Source: Longimicrobiales bacterium (GTDB lineage: Bacteria; Gemmatimonadota; Gemmatimonadetes; Longimicrobiales; Gaopeijiaceae). Taken from it: a stretch of 64,000 nucleotides of DNA. The position numbers were made by a program, and so were the translations under genes. The stretch is taken from positions 2,012,501 to 2,076,500 of the forward strand of contig OY282361.1 of assembly GCA_958295645.1 (NCBI GenBank), given 5' to 3'. Below, one piece after another: positions 53,212 to 61,826 of the stretch. The notes under the pieces are model-generated. The model worked only from the letters and a program-made list of their open reading frames with translations, had not been told where the DNA came from and made no database searches. Positions within the stretch are counted from its first letter, which is position 1. Every line of letters starts with the position of its first letter.

Positions 53212-53250
53212 GCGCGTCCCCGGTCCCGCACCGCGAGACCGGGGACGCGC
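53212..53250. terminator. Bidirectional terminator hairpin
   Basis: A perfect 14-bp stem, gcgcgtccccggtc (53212-53225) and gaccggggacgcgc (53237-53250), with an 11-base loop. It sits between the convergent S9 peptidase and the minus-strand membrane protein gene. There is no U-run, as is usual in very GC-rich genomes. Confidence 0.7.
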
Positions 53251-53257
53251 CGGGGCA

Positions 53258-54412
53258 CTAAGAAGACGCTTTCCGGCGTAGCCCGTGAACTTGTTGGGCG
53301 ACGGCGCCCAAGCCCCCGACGGTCAGCGCAGGCGCCAGGCTTGGCGGTACGCCTCCCAACAAGCCCGCCGTCGCCAGCCCGACCGACAACGCAGCCCACG
53401 ACACGCCGAACTCGCCCACGTGCTCCCGAATCGGCCGCCACCACCGGTGCGGAGGCCGCTTCGGCTCTGGGGCGGGAGCCGTTCTCAATGCGAAGGCCAC
53501 CATCTCCTTCCTCTCCGCCTCGCTCGTCGCCACGGCCGGCGCGGCCACCTGCCGAAACCACTTCAGGAAACGAGCCATCTCCAGCTCCTCGGGGTTCCGG
53601 GCCACCTCCTCGATTCTCGGAGCGCCCTCGCGGCGCTCTTCCACCACCGCCCTCACGAGCCGCATCACCGCCTCCGCGTCCAGCGAGCGGCCCCGCGGCT
53701 CCAATCCCACGACTTCGAGAACGCCATAGCCCTGGGATCGCACCAGCCAGCATGCGGCCCCGAACGGCAGAACCGGAGGGACGAAGGGGATCAGGAACAG
53801 CGGCAGCTCGTAAACGACTACGATCTCGCCCCAAAGGACGAGCGAGAACATGAACAGCAGCACGAATCCCGCGCCTCCCAACCACCGCCCCATACGGCGG
53901 CGGCGTGGAGACGACAACTCGGTCATGCGGCCCACTGCCGCGCCCGCGACCCCTGAGACGACGACGAATGCCGCGACGGCAACCGGAACCAAGCGCCGCA
54001 TGGCGTTGCCCCACGGCGCCGAGTTCTCGTACTCCACGGCTGGGGCTCCAACCGCCTCCATCAACCAGTCCGCCAAGGGGATACCCACCTCCATCAACAC
54101 GCACGCTGCGACGGCATAGAGCGCCAAGCAGCCCCAGTCGCGCTTGCGTGTCTCCGGCACCCTCTCGCCGAACACGTCGAAGTGGCTAGCGGCCGCCGCA
54201 AAGACTGCCGCCCCCGTCAAGACCGCCATCAGGAACGACGCGCCGGCCCCGGCCCTGATCAGGCGCTCCACGTAAGGCGCACCGGGATAGTCGGTGACGA
54301 TGAACCAAAAGGCGTACAGCGAATACAGCCCCGCCACCTTTACGAAGTTCACGCCAGCTTGTCGTGCGAACGGGCTTCCGAGCACGGAAGAGACAACGGA
54401 CGCGATTCTCAT
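53258..54412 (-). CDS. Multi-pass membrane protein of unknown function
   Basis: A 384-residue protein with about seven hydrophobic segments: residues about 20-38, 50-75, 88-108, 138-158, 172-195, 200-222 and 350-375. A soluble, charged region (about 235-330) lies before the last helix. The family was not recognised. ATG 54412 has AGGAAG just upstream; an ATG at 54430 overlapping the stop of the cysteine-rich peptide gene (ATGA) is the alternative and would indicate translational coupling. It is the last gene of the minus-strand cluster with an ECF sigma factor and two exported cysteine-rich mini-proteins, and could be a transport or anchoring partner; that is inference. Confidence 0.65.
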   Translation of the reverse strand: MRIASVVSSVLGSPFARQAGVNFVKVAGLYSLYAFWFIVTDYPGAPYVERLIRAGAGASFLMAVLTGAAVFAAAASHFDVFGERVPETRKRDWGCLALYAVAACVLMEVGIPLADWLMEAVGAPAVEYENSAPWGNAMRRLVPVAVAAFVVVSGVAGAAVGRMTELSSPRRRRMGRWLGGAGFVLLFMFSLVLWGEIVVVYELPLFLIPFVPPVLPFGAACWLVRSQGYGVLEVVGLEPRGRSLDAEAVMRLVRAVVEERREGAPRIEEVARNPEELEMARFLKWFRQVAAPAVATSEAERKEMVAFALRTAPAPEPKRPPHRWWRPIREHVGEFGVSWAALSVGLATAGLLGGVPPSLAPALTVGGLGAVAQQVHGLRRKASS

Positions 54413-54426
54413 GGATCTTCCTGTCG

Positions 54427-54645
54427 TCATGACGGAGGGCCAACGCATGTACCGCACCCCGAAGGCAGCCAGCAACACTTGTTGCAGCAATAGGCTTCGC
54501 CGCCCGAGTCCTTTCGGCAGCAGTTGAAAAGCCGGGTCTCGGAACTTCGCCGCTCTCCGGAATCTCGCGTCGCCGCGAACGTCGCCGGCAACAAGGCCAC
54601 GTTCGCGAGCGCGGCCGCAATGATCCATTTCGTCGTCGTCTTCAT
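54427..54645 (-). CDS. Exported cysteine-rich mini-protein (72 residues)
   Basis: A small protein with a signal peptide (MKTTTKWIIAAALANVALLP, cleavage near residue 24) and a mature part of about 48 residues with eight cysteines: NCCRKD, AYCCNKCCWLPSGCGTC. The pattern is CC-x8-CC-x2-CC-x5-C-x2-C. No known family was recognised. A second exported mini-protein with eight cysteines lies at 57017-57223 at the other end of the same cluster. Possible roles are metal binding, a disulfide-rich secreted peptide, or a precursor of a modified peptide. It lies directly downstream of the ECF sigma factor gene. Confidence 0.65.
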   Translation of the reverse strand: MKTTTKWIIAAALANVALLPATFAATRDSGERRSSETRLFNCCRKDSGGEAYCCNKCCWLPSGCGTCVGPPS

Positions 54646-54666
54646 GGTGATCTGCTCTCCTCTCGC

Positions 54667-55266
54667 TCAGTGCGGCATCTCTTGGAACAGCTCTCGCAGG
54701 TCTTGTCGTCTTTGGAGTGTACGCGTAGCTGCCTCCACCAACGACCTCACGGTACGTGGGCTGATACTCATGGCGGCGGCCGTCTCGGCATTGCTTCGCC
54801 CTTCCAGCAAAATCAAGATCACGGCTTCTCGTTGCCGTGGCGGCAACAGGTCCAAAGCGTCCCAGACGGCTCTTTCGAGAACTCGGCGTTCCAACTCTCG
54901 ATCTGGACTTGGTCGAGCGTAGGCAACGTCTGCGGCAGCGTCCAAGGACAGGGCATCTGGAGTGCGCTTCCTAAGCCGCAGCAACGATCTGCAGTGGTTC
55001 GTGCTGACGACGACCGCCCATCCGATGATCGTTTCTGGTTTCGTACACTTGCGCAACTGGCCAACGAGATGCAACCAGCATTCTTGATACAGGTCCTGGG
55101 CATCGTCTTCGTCGTTGACTAGAGATCGGATTCGTCCGAGGATGCGCGGCCCCGCCGCCTCGGCCAAGTCGGCCAGCGCCCCTGCCTCTTGGGCGTGAAG
55201 GCGGTGCAGAAACTCGGCGCTGTCGATGCTACATCGGCCAGCCGGGTGCTTCCCGCCCGAAGCCAT
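54667..55266 (-). CDS. ECF-type RNA polymerase sigma factor
   Basis: A 199-residue sigma-70-family factor of the extracytoplasmic function group. Region 2 is visible at about residues 40-95 (RILGRIRSLVNDEDDAQDLY, QECWLHLVGQL, and IIGWAVVVSTNHCRSLLR). Region 4 spans about 135-190 (ALDLLPPRQREAVILILLEG, SNAETAAAMSISPRTVRSLV). No anti-sigma factor with a recognisable zinc motif lies next to it; the neighbouring membrane protein might play that part but shows no such signature. It lies between a DsbA-like gene upstream and a cysteine-rich mini-protein gene downstream, so it may control the cluster. Confidence 0.87.
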   Translation of the reverse strand: MASGGKHPAGRCSIDSAEFLHRLHAQEAGALADLAEAAGPRILGRIRSLVNDEDDAQDLYQECWLHLVGQLRKCTKPETIIGWAVVVSTNHCRSLLRLRKRTPDALSLDAAADVAYARPSPDRELERRVLERAVWDALDLLPPRQREAVILILLEGRSNAETAAAMSISPRTVRSLVEAATRTLQRRQDLRELFQEMPH

Positions 55267-55279
55267 GCCGACGTGACGC

Positions 55280-55828
55280 CTACGTCGGAACCGGTCCTCG
55301 CAACTGATACGACTTGAGAACCGGATCGAAGGGTTGTTGGGAATACTCGATACCCACTAGTCTGTCCCGCCAAGCGCCAACCTTTGCGGCAAACTGGCTC
55401 CAAGGAGTCACGCCGATCTCGTCCTGCCTGTCGAAGACCACGTCATGGAAAGCATCGAACCGGTCTTGAGCCGCGGCACATTCGGCGGCAACAGCAGCCT
55501 CGTAGGCATACGGATGCAAGTGCTCGAGAGCAAAGTGCCGGTAGACCACGGCGACATCATTGCCGTTGTGTGACAAGACGTCTCGTATGTTCCTGGCTTC
55601 CACTGCACAGAATGGACATTGGAAGTCGGCAAACTCAAGCAACACTACCGGCGCATCTTGGTGTCCAAGCCGGAGACCCGCTGTTGTCAATTCCTGCCAC
55701 TCTGCCACTGGACGCGGGCCTGTGGTAGCCGGAGACGCCGCGAACTCCCGCCGCGCGACAGCGACCGAGACCAATAGCGCACAAACTACCAAGACTCCCG
55801 TCACGACGTTCGAGAGCGCCCTCTTCAT
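55280..55828 (-). CDS. DsbA-like thioredoxin-fold protein, short C-terminus
   Basis: A 182-residue protein with an N-terminal membrane anchor or signal (VVTGVLVVCALLVSVAVARR, about residues 8-27) and a DsbA/thioredoxin_4 domain. The active site is VVLLEFADFQCPFCAVEARN (CPFC at about residues 69-72). The helical insertion follows (HFALEHLHPYAYEAAVAAEC, FDAFHDVVFDRQDEIG). The usual C-terminal cis-proline segment (GTPT) is missing and the protein ends with LRGPVPT, so it is short or truncated. It starts three bases after the beta-propeller gene, so they are co-translated. A disulfide catalyst fits a cluster making exported cysteine-rich proteins. Confidence 0.8.
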   Translation of the reverse strand: MKRALSNVVTGVLVVCALLVSVAVARREFAASPATTGPRPVAEWQELTTAGLRLGHQDAPVVLLEFADFQCPFCAVEARNIRDVLSHNGNDVAVVYRHFALEHLHPYAYEAAVAAECAAAQDRFDAFHDVVFDRQDEIGVTPWSQFAAKVGAWRDRLVGIEYSQQPFDPVLKSYQLRGPVPT

Positions 55829-55830
55829 TT

Positions 55831-56970
55831 TCAGCCGTCCTTCCAGAGAATGCGGTAGACACGGAGTTGAGGCACGTCGAGGTCGTCGCGAACCACGCCC
55901 AACAACTTGTGGCTTGTCGCCGCCCGGACCCCAAACCCCGAAGGCAAGCGTACGGAGCCCACGTGACGGCCCTCTCGCGTGAAGGCTGCCCATTCCCGGT
56001 CTTCCTCGCCGGGTTGCTCTCGCAGTCCAACCCAAATTCTGTCGCGATCGTCGACAACCAAGCCGACCACGGGCGGCCACGTGTAGGGCGCTCCCTCCAG
56101 CAGCACTTTGGCGAAGTTCGGCGTCATCTCCTGCGCGGCGGAACTCAGGTGCTCGGAGGATACGGGGATCGGAACCGTGGGATAGGAAAACGACGTTGTT
56201 CGATTCCCGTCGGCGTCAAAAACCGTCACCGACAGAGCGCCCGTATTGACGTATGCGAAGCCGCCACTGGGCAGTACTTGGATAAGGTTGTCACGACCGT
56301 AGGGGTGATTTCCTACGGATACGAGGCCGGACGCCCTGGCCACCAACGCATCGCTCGACGGCACCACGAGGATGGAGTCGAACTCCATCGCTTGGGCAGA
56401 TTCGTCAAGTATGGAAAAGACGTCGTAGCGTTCCTCGTCTGCTTCGGATCCTTCGCCAGCATAGAATGCACGGCGAGATAGGGCTAGGTGCTTCGTCGGC
56501 GATACACCCAATCGCCAAAGGTTGGAAACGTATGGGGGGACGACCGTCATCTGGATCTGGCTGGAGTCATGACGTTCTTCAGGGAACACCGTCACGCGCT
56601 GCAAGCGGCCGTCAAAAACCAAGAGGCTGTCGCCAGGCAGGGTCTGAATGTTGAACTTCAACAGGAATTCGCCGGGCCCTTCGCCTTCGCGGCCAATCGT
56701 TGGCAGCGGCGCCAGCAGGGAGTCCAGCGCCAACACGCCGGGTTGCAACCAGTCGGCGACGTAGACTGTTCCCCGACGACCGACCGCGACACTCCCGATG
56801 TCCCCGAAGTGCGTGTCGGCGCCGGAGACGGCCTCCAGTTGCACGTCGATCCAGGAGTCGTCCGAGGCCCACGAACGCGCACTGTGATCCCGAGAGGGGT
56901 CCTCGGAACAGGCGACGTGCGCCAGGATGAGCAGGAGCGCACCGCCGGCTCGTGGGAGGGGGGCCTTCAA
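55831..56970 (-). CDS. 6-bladed beta-propeller lipoprotein
   Basis: A 379-residue protein with a lipoprotein signal (LLLILAHVACSEDPSRDHSA, lipobox Cys about residue 21) and repeated propeller strands: FGDIGSVAVGRRGTVYVADW, PLPTIGREGEGPGEFL, DSLLVFDGRLQRVTVF, and VVDDRDRIWVGLREQPGE. The motif REGEGPGEF is typical of 6-bladed beta-propeller proteins common in Bacteroidota and Gemmatimonadota. No catalytic residue is evident; binding or scaffold roles are likely. It begins 46 bases after the first cysteine-rich mini-protein gene and is followed within three bases by the DsbA-like gene. Confidence 0.85.
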   Translation of the reverse strand: MKAPLPRAGGALLLILAHVACSEDPSRDHSARSWASDDSWIDVQLEAVSGADTHFGDIGSVAVGRRGTVYVADWLQPGVLALDSLLAPLPTIGREGEGPGEFLLKFNIQTLPGDSLLVFDGRLQRVTVFPEERHDSSQIQMTVVPPYVSNLWRLGVSPTKHLALSRRAFYAGEGSEADEERYDVFSILDESAQAMEFDSILVVPSSDALVARASGLVSVGNHPYGRDNLIQVLPSGGFAYVNTGALSVTVFDADGNRTTSFSYPTVPIPVSSEHLSSAAQEMTPNFAKVLLEGAPYTWPPVVGLVVDDRDRIWVGLREQPGEEDREWAAFTREGRHVGSVRLPSGFGVRAATSHKLLGVVRDDLDVPQLRVYRILWKDG

Positions 56971-57016
56971 CCCCCCGTCCCACGGTAGCCAGCGCTACTG
57001 CGTCGGATGCCGACCA

Positions 57017-57223
57017 TCAATCCAAGAAGCCCACGCAGAAGAGCCCCGTACAGGCGGAGCAAGCGCCGTCCTTGATGCGGCACATATCGCCGCAACACTT
57101 GTCGTCCTTGTGGTAGCAACAGGCTTGGTCACCCGCCGACGCCGGCGCCGGCGACAAGACCAGCCACCCGCCGACCAGGATGGTCGCTCCGGCCAGCAGG
57201 TTGAGGATGAAGCGGTTCATCAT
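57017..57223 (-). CDS. Exported cysteine-rich mini-protein (68 residues)
   Basis: A small protein with a signal peptide (FILNLLAGATILVGGWLVLS, cleavage after PAPASA near residue 30) and a mature part of about 38 residues with eight cysteines: ACCYHKDDKCCGDMCRIKDG followed by ACSACTGLFC. It shares length, export signal and cysteine number with the mini-protein at 54427-54645, but little other sequence. The start ATG 57223 has AGGAGGC just upstream. It is the first gene of the minus-strand cluster. No known family was recognised. The adjacent CC pairs and charged KDDK loop suggest metal binding or a compact disulfide fold. Confidence 0.68.
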   Translation of the reverse strand: MMNRFILNLLAGATILVGGWLVLSPAPASAGDQACCYHKDDKCCGDMCRIKDGACSACTGLFCVGFLD

Positions 57224-57305
57224 GCCTCCTTTGATTTGTGGTTGGGAACCGCTGCTTGCACGAGTAGATACGCAGCCGGGCCGAATCTGGGAGTGTCATT
57301 TTTCG

Positions 57306-58040
57306 TCACGTCCTTCCTGTTGCCGCTGGGGTGGGGGCAAGAGCGTCCAGAAGGACTTGGCTCAGATGGCTTGCGCCGCCCTGCTCGCGCACCGCGGACG
57401 GGGCGGCGCCAAGCGTCCGGCGCACCAGCCGCCGGTAGTTGGACGGGTTCGAGAATCCGAGCGCCGCGGCGACGACGCCCGAGGGCTGGCCGCTCCATTC
57501 GGCCAAGCGCTCCACGGTGAAGATGCGAGCGAGCGAGACCAGGGCCTTGGCGCCGGGGAGGCCCAACGCCGCGCACCTGCGCGAGAGCGTCGATTGGGAC
57601 AGCCCGAGCGCCGCGGCCACCTCCGGGACGGTGAAGGGACGATGCCCCATGGAGAGGATCTGGGCCGCGATTCGCCCACCTTCCGCGTCGGCGCGACGGC
57701 CCAGTCTCTCGAGGAAGCTGGTCACGCTCCCCGCATCGATCGACTGCAACACCGTCGATTCGAAGGCTTCCGCGTCTCGCGCTTTGGCGGCGCCCGGCAC
57801 GGGGACGACCGGTACCCCGAGCCGGGCCGACCGCCTGGACGAGAGCATTCGCCGTTCCACCACGGCGGGCGAACCGGGGCGCCGCAACACGAGCGCCTGC
57901 AGCTCCTCCCAGCCATGCGCGAAGGCCACGGGCCCGATGATGCGGGAGGCGGGTCCCAGCTCGACGGCCATCCGAACCCAGCGGCGAAGTTCGGCGCCCC
58001 TGACCAACGCCGGGAGCGGCGGAGTCGGCGGCGAAGTCAT
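57306..58040 (-). CDS. AraC-family transcriptional regulator
   Basis: A 244-residue protein whose C-terminal 90 residues carry an AraC-type double helix-turn-helix: RPFTVPEVAAALGLSQSTLS with RRCAALGLPG (about residues 133-163), and EWSGQPSGVVAAALGFSNPS with YRRLVRRTLG (about 180-210). The second part, AALGFSNPSNYRRLVRRTLG, is close to the AraC signature (GFxxxSYFxRxFKxxxG). The N-terminal 125 residues resemble no effector domain that could be named. It lies 23 bases downstream of the pentahaem cytochrome gene on the same strand, so it may regulate the cytochrome pair. Confidence 0.85.
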   Translation of the reverse strand: MTSPPTPPLPALVRGAELRRWVRMAVELGPASRIIGPVAFAHGWEELQALVLRRPGSPAVVERRMLSSRRSARLGVPVVPVPGAAKARDAEAFESTVLQSIDAGSVTSFLERLGRRADAEGGRIAAQILSMGHRPFTVPEVAAALGLSQSTLSRRCAALGLPGAKALVSLARIFTVERLAEWSGQPSGVVAAALGFSNPSNYRRLVRRTLGAAPSAVREQGGASHLSQVLLDALAPTPAATGRT

Positions 58041-58063
58041 CGCGGCGGCCGTAGGCTCGCGCG

Positions 58064-59710
58064 TCAGTTCGCGAAGACGACGGCCTCGGCTACGCTGATC
58101 GCCGAGCCTGCGGCCATCTCCCGGTAGTAGCGGAGAAAGCGGCGGGTCTCGAAGGCGTCGTAGGCGGCCAAGTTCTCGGCCCAGCGGTAGCCGATCGGCT
58201 GGAAGCGGAGCCGCGCCGCGACGGTGAAAGGCCCTTCGTAGCGGCCCACTTCGACCGAATAGCGGACCCTGTCGCCACCCGGGCCGAAGTCGTCGTCGGA
58301 ACGGGCCGCGCCCAGGACGGCCGCCCGTTCGCCGGCCGCTCCGGCGTCGAAGCCCTTCGGGAGGAGCCGGTTGTCCTTCGCCCAGGCCTCCGCCGACGCC
58401 AAGCCGGTCGTGACCCGTCCCGCGCCGTCGGTCATCACCGACTGGTAGACCTGCACTTGGGCGGGCGACCGAATCTCGGCATGGTGGGGCTCGTAGGCGG
58501 AGCCGTCCTCGTCGTGGTCGTCTCCGGCGATGCTGCCGTCGGCGGCCAACGCGCCCGACTCGAAGAGGACCCGTCCGCCGGCGCTGGTCACGACGACGTG
58601 CAGCCACGCCCTGCGCGACGGATAGCCCGTGGGGAACTTGTGCCCCGCGTGGTTGCGCACCTCCACGGCGAAGGCCAGCCTGCGGCCCAGGTCGCCGATC
58701 TGCACTTCGGCGCCGGTCACCTCCACGCTGGCGGTGGCGTTTCGCAGATGGTCCTCGGTGCGCAGAGCCGACAGCTCCATCTCGGCGGGCAGCGCGGCCG
58801 TCCCCAACTCGTCGCGGTAGCGGTTCAGCATCCGCAGCATGAAGAAGTTGCCGCCCCGGAAGACGTGTCTGGAGACATCCGGCCGGGCGCGCCCCAGCAC
58901 CATGGTCACGGGCACCTCCTCGTCCTCCACTGCGGGCATGTGGCAGTCCTGGCAGCTCCGCTCTCCGGCGAAGGCGCTCGCCCGCCACTCCAGGTAGGGG
59001 ACCTGTTCGGGGAACTCGGGTCCCGCTTCGCCGCCGGGGCGAACGGAGTGGGTGAAGAGCGTGTGGCAGGTCGCGCACAGCTCGGACGACTGGACGTGCG
59101 CGCCTTCTTGGGGGCGAAACCCCGTGGCCGAATGCATGATGCCCGCGCCGCCCGCGTCGGGCTCGAAGGGGCCGAAGACGGGGCGGCCCTCGGATGGCGC
59201 CGACGGATCGACGGCGAAGCCTCCGGAGAAGCTGTCCTCCGTCCCCAGATTGGCGGCGGCCACCTGGTGGCAGACGGTGCACGACACTCCGTCGGCCGCC
59301 AGCGCGCCGATCCCGTCGTCCCCGTCAACGGACAGGTTGGCGAAGACTTGGCCCGCGCCGCCTTCGCGCTGCGCGACGACGTTCGCCATCGGCATGTGGC
59401 ATCGCGAGCACTGCGCTTCGATCTCCCGGGCCGCCTCCGGGTGGTCCATGATCTCGCGGCGAACCGCGGCCTGCCAATAGGGATCGCGGGCGCTGTTGGC
59501 CATCATCGACGCGCGCCAGTCGTGGCCGATCGACACGCCCTCGCCGTCGCGGGTGGTCACGCCCTGGTGGCAGGCGATGCAGCGGTCGGCCGTGGCGAAC
59601 GGCTCCGCGTCCTGGGCGGAGACGGGGTTGGAACGGCCCAACACGGCGGAGGCGACGCAGCCGCAGAGGAGGAGGAATCCGAATCCGGCGCACGGGCGAT
59701 GAGCCGTCAC
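58064..59710 (-). CDS. Exported pentahaem c-type cytochrome
   Basis: A 548-residue protein with a signal peptide (GFGFLLLCGCVASAVLG, about residues 9-25) and five CxxCH haem-binding motifs: CIACH (about 44), CSRCH (about 100), CTVCH (about 145), CATCH (about 214) and CQDCH (about 258). The haem domain fills the first half; the second half is beta-rich and includes NHAGHKFPTGYPSRRAWLHV, a motif found in multihaem proteins of the cytochrome c554 family. It should move electrons in the periplasm. GTG 59710 is the only start giving a signal peptide. It follows the cytochrome-barrel fusion gene by eight bases, so the two belong to one operon. Confidence 0.88.
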   Translation of the reverse strand: MTAHRPCAGFGFLLLCGCVASAVLGRSNPVSAQDAEPFATADRCIACHQGVTTRDGEGVSIGHDWRASMMANSARDPYWQAAVRREIMDHPEAAREIEAQCSRCHMPMANVVAQREGGAGQVFANLSVDGDDGIGALAADGVSCTVCHQVAAANLGTEDSFSGGFAVDPSAPSEGRPVFGPFEPDAGGAGIMHSATGFRPQEGAHVQSSELCATCHTLFTHSVRPGGEAGPEFPEQVPYLEWRASAFAGERSCQDCHMPAVEDEEVPVTMVLGRARPDVSRHVFRGGNFFMLRMLNRYRDELGTAALPAEMELSALRTEDHLRNATASVEVTGAEVQIGDLGRRLAFAVEVRNHAGHKFPTGYPSRRAWLHVVVTSAGGRVLFESGALAADGSIAGDDHDEDGSAYEPHHAEIRSPAQVQVYQSVMTDGAGRVTTGLASAEAWAKDNRLLPKGFDAGAAGERAAVLGAARSDDDFGPGGDRVRYSVEVGRYEGPFTVAARLRFQPIGYRWAENLAAYDAFETRRFLRYYREMAAGSAISVAEAVVFAN

Positions 59711-59718
59711 GGCAGGAC

Positions 59719-60957
59719 CTACCACCCCTCCCAGAAGCCGCCGTCGAACCAGTCCAGCAACACGTAAGCGACCAAGCGAGCGTGGCGTCCCTCCCGGGCC
59801 GTCACCGGGACCAGCACGCCCACGTTGGCCAGCACGTGCTGGCGGGTGTTCAACGCGATCTGGAGCTGGGGCGCCACGTCCGTGTTCGTCTTCGCGCCCT
59901 CCGCGCCCAGAGCGCGGTTCGCGACCACTTCCACCATCGGCGTCCAGGAACGTCCCCACTGCCCGCTGGCGAAGCTGCGCCCCCAGACGATCCGCCCGTA
60001 CGCTCGCGTGCGCCCTCCTTCGTACAGCGGCACTCGCGCACCGGCCTGTCCCTGCAGAAACGAGTCCCCCCCGAGCAGCTGCCCGAAGTGCAGGAAGCCC
60101 GCGACCGACGAACCGCTGGGCTGGGCCTCTTCGCCCGGCTCGGCCGCTTCCGGCGCCGAGCCCGCCGGGAAGTGCAGATCGCCCGACACCGACACGATCG
60201 AGCCCGATTCGAAGCTGTGGAAGACGGCGTGCTTGACCCCGATCTCCACCTCGCCCAGCCGTCCCCGCCGTCCGCCGCCGTCCTCTCCGCCTCGCCACTG
60301 GTACGGGATCGCGACCTCCCACTGGCTCCGGGGACCGAACCGCTTCTCGTAGACGAACTCGGCCGTCGTCTCCCCTCCCGTTCCCTCGACGGGGAAGCCG
60401 GCCGACACGACCCATTCGTCCTCCGGATACGCCTTCCCCGTGACTAGCGGACGGGGCAGGTTGAGTTCGCCCCGGGGCCAGTCGGAATCGGTGCACAGCG
60501 TCCGTATGTAGCCCATGACCCGCTGGAGCTGCTCCGGCGTCAACGCGCCCCTGAAGGCGGGCATCATCGCGCTGAAGCCGCGAACGGGGCCTCCCTCGTG
60601 AGCCACGGCGATCCAGTCGGCGTCGGGTTCCCGCGCGGCGAAGTCGCAGTCGGTGAAGTCGGGGACCTCTTCCTCGAAGGCCAGGAGAGCCGGGTCGGCT
60701 CCGCGTCCGTCGGCCCCGTGGCAGTTGGCGCAGGACGCTCGGTAGAGGACGTCGCCGGGAGCGGCCGCCAAGTCGCCGGGAACCTGGCCGTGAAGAGGCG
60801 GCGCGGAAAGGCAAGCAACCAGCAAAGACGCCCCGAAGAGCGTTGCGGCCCACGTCGCCCGACGGGTCGGCCGGTCTGCGGCGCCGGCTGCGGTCGAACG
60901 AGGGGCGGCCGACGACGTGCCCACGTCCGATCGAGGCCGGCTAGTCGTCGCGATCAC
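59719..60957 (-). CDS. Cytochrome c domain fused to an outer-membrane beta-barrel
   Basis: A 412-residue protein. After an N-terminal extension and signal segment (ATLFGASLLVACLSAPPLHG, about residues 38-57), a mono-haem cytochrome c domain follows: DVLYRASCANCHGADGRGAD (CANCH about 76-80), with the likely axial Met in GFSAMMPAFRG (about 126-136). From about residue 180 the sequence consists of alternating strands with aromatic ends (EFVYEKRFGPRSQWEVAIPY, GEVEIGVKHAVFHSFESG) and ends in FWEGW, as in outer-membrane barrels. The fusion suggests electron transfer near or through the outer membrane. GTG 60957 is the start. The pentahaem cytochrome follows. Confidence 0.82.
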   Translation of the reverse strand: MIATTSRPRSDVGTSSAAPRSTAAGAADRPTRRATWAATLFGASLLVACLSAPPLHGQVPGDLAAAPGDVLYRASCANCHGADGRGADPALLAFEEEVPDFTDCDFAAREPDADWIAVAHEGGPVRGFSAMMPAFRGALTPEQLQRVMGYIRTLCTDSDWPRGELNLPRPLVTGKAYPEDEWVVSAGFPVEGTGGETTAEFVYEKRFGPRSQWEVAIPYQWRGGEDGGGRRGRLGEVEIGVKHAVFHSFESGSIVSVSGDLHFPAGSAPEAAEPGEEAQPSGSSVAGFLHFGQLLGGDSFLQGQAGARVPLYEGGRTRAYGRIVWGRSFASGQWGRSWTPMVEVVANRALGAEGAKTNTDVAPQLQIALNTRQHVLANVGVLVPVTAREGRHARLVAYVLLDWFDGGFWEGW

Positions 60958-60993
60958 CCCGGCAGCAGGCGCGGCCGACGGTGGAAGACGGGC

Positions 60994-61590
60994 TCACGAG
61001 GGACCTTCCTTTCGCTGAGGGCAAGTTGCGGGCGCAATGTAGGCCGCCTCCGCCCGCACTGGCAAACTGCTGCGCAGGAAGGCGACCACGTCCTCCAGGG
61101 CGGAGGCCGCTGTCGCGCCGGCTTCGCTCGCCTGCATGTCGCCGACTCGTTCGTCCCGGCCGAAGAGCACGAGCGGCCGCCCATAGCGCATCGCCAGCGC
61201 AATCTCGGAAGCGGTTCCGGCGCCTCCCGGCAAGGCCACGACCACGTCCGAGGACAGGACGTTGACGTGATTCCGCAAGGCGAGCGCCTCTCCCCTGCCG
61301 CCGCGGGCGTCGAGGTGCGTCCGAATCTCCAGTTCGAGCCAGGGGTTGGGGTATCCCGGCGGAGTCTCGCCGGATCGGCCGGCAACGCCGGGCAACACGC
61401 CGATCACCAACCCGGCTCGCCTCTCCACCGACGCGAAGGCCCGCGACACCGCGGCCATCACGCCGCCCCCGCCCCCCGTCAGCAGGTGCACGTCCATCCT
61501 CGCCAGCGCCCTGCCCAGAGGTTCGGCGAGTTCGGCGTGCTCCATCGTCCCCGAGCCCATCACGCCCACCACCGACAACCGTCCGTTCAT
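60994..61590 (-). CDS. LOG/TIGR00725-type Rossmann-fold protein
   Basis: A 198-residue protein of the lysine-decarboxylase-like/LOG superfamily. The N-terminus is [20 protein letters not shown] (about residues 5-24); [20 protein letters not shown] (about 36-55) and the family motif [18 protein letters not shown] (PGGxGTxxE, about 120-137) follow. Related enzymes release cytokinin bases or other nucleobases from nucleotides; many bacterial ones have unknown substrates. ATG 61590 is the start. It lies 36 bases upstream of the cytochrome operon on the same strand and is divergent from acetyl-CoA synthetase. Confidence 0.86.
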   Translation of the reverse strand: MNGRLSVVGVMGSGTMEHAELAEPLGRALARMDVHLLTGGGGGVMAAVSRAFASVERRAGLVIGVLPGVAGRSGETPPGYPNPWLELEIRTHLDARGGRGEALALRNHVNVLSSDVVVALPGGAGTASEIALAMRYGRPLVLFGRDERVGDMQASEAGATAASALEDVVAFLRSSLPVRAEAAYIAPATCPQRKEGPS

Positions 61591-61826
61591 GCGCCTCGCG
61601 CGCCTCCTTCGCCTGTTCGGCCCCGGGGCGTCCGCAGGCCGATTCTTCCGGCCCGAACCGGCTGGCCATGCGCCCGCTTGGCGTCCCTTTGACACGGCCT
61701 CCGAATGCTGGCATGTTGGCGGCCCCCCGTCGTCCGCGCCATCCCGCCTCGCGACAAAGCGGCAACGGCCGCGAATCCCAGGGGCGCCACCCCGCCGCAA
61801 ACGATCCCGGCACGCCGAGCGAAGGA

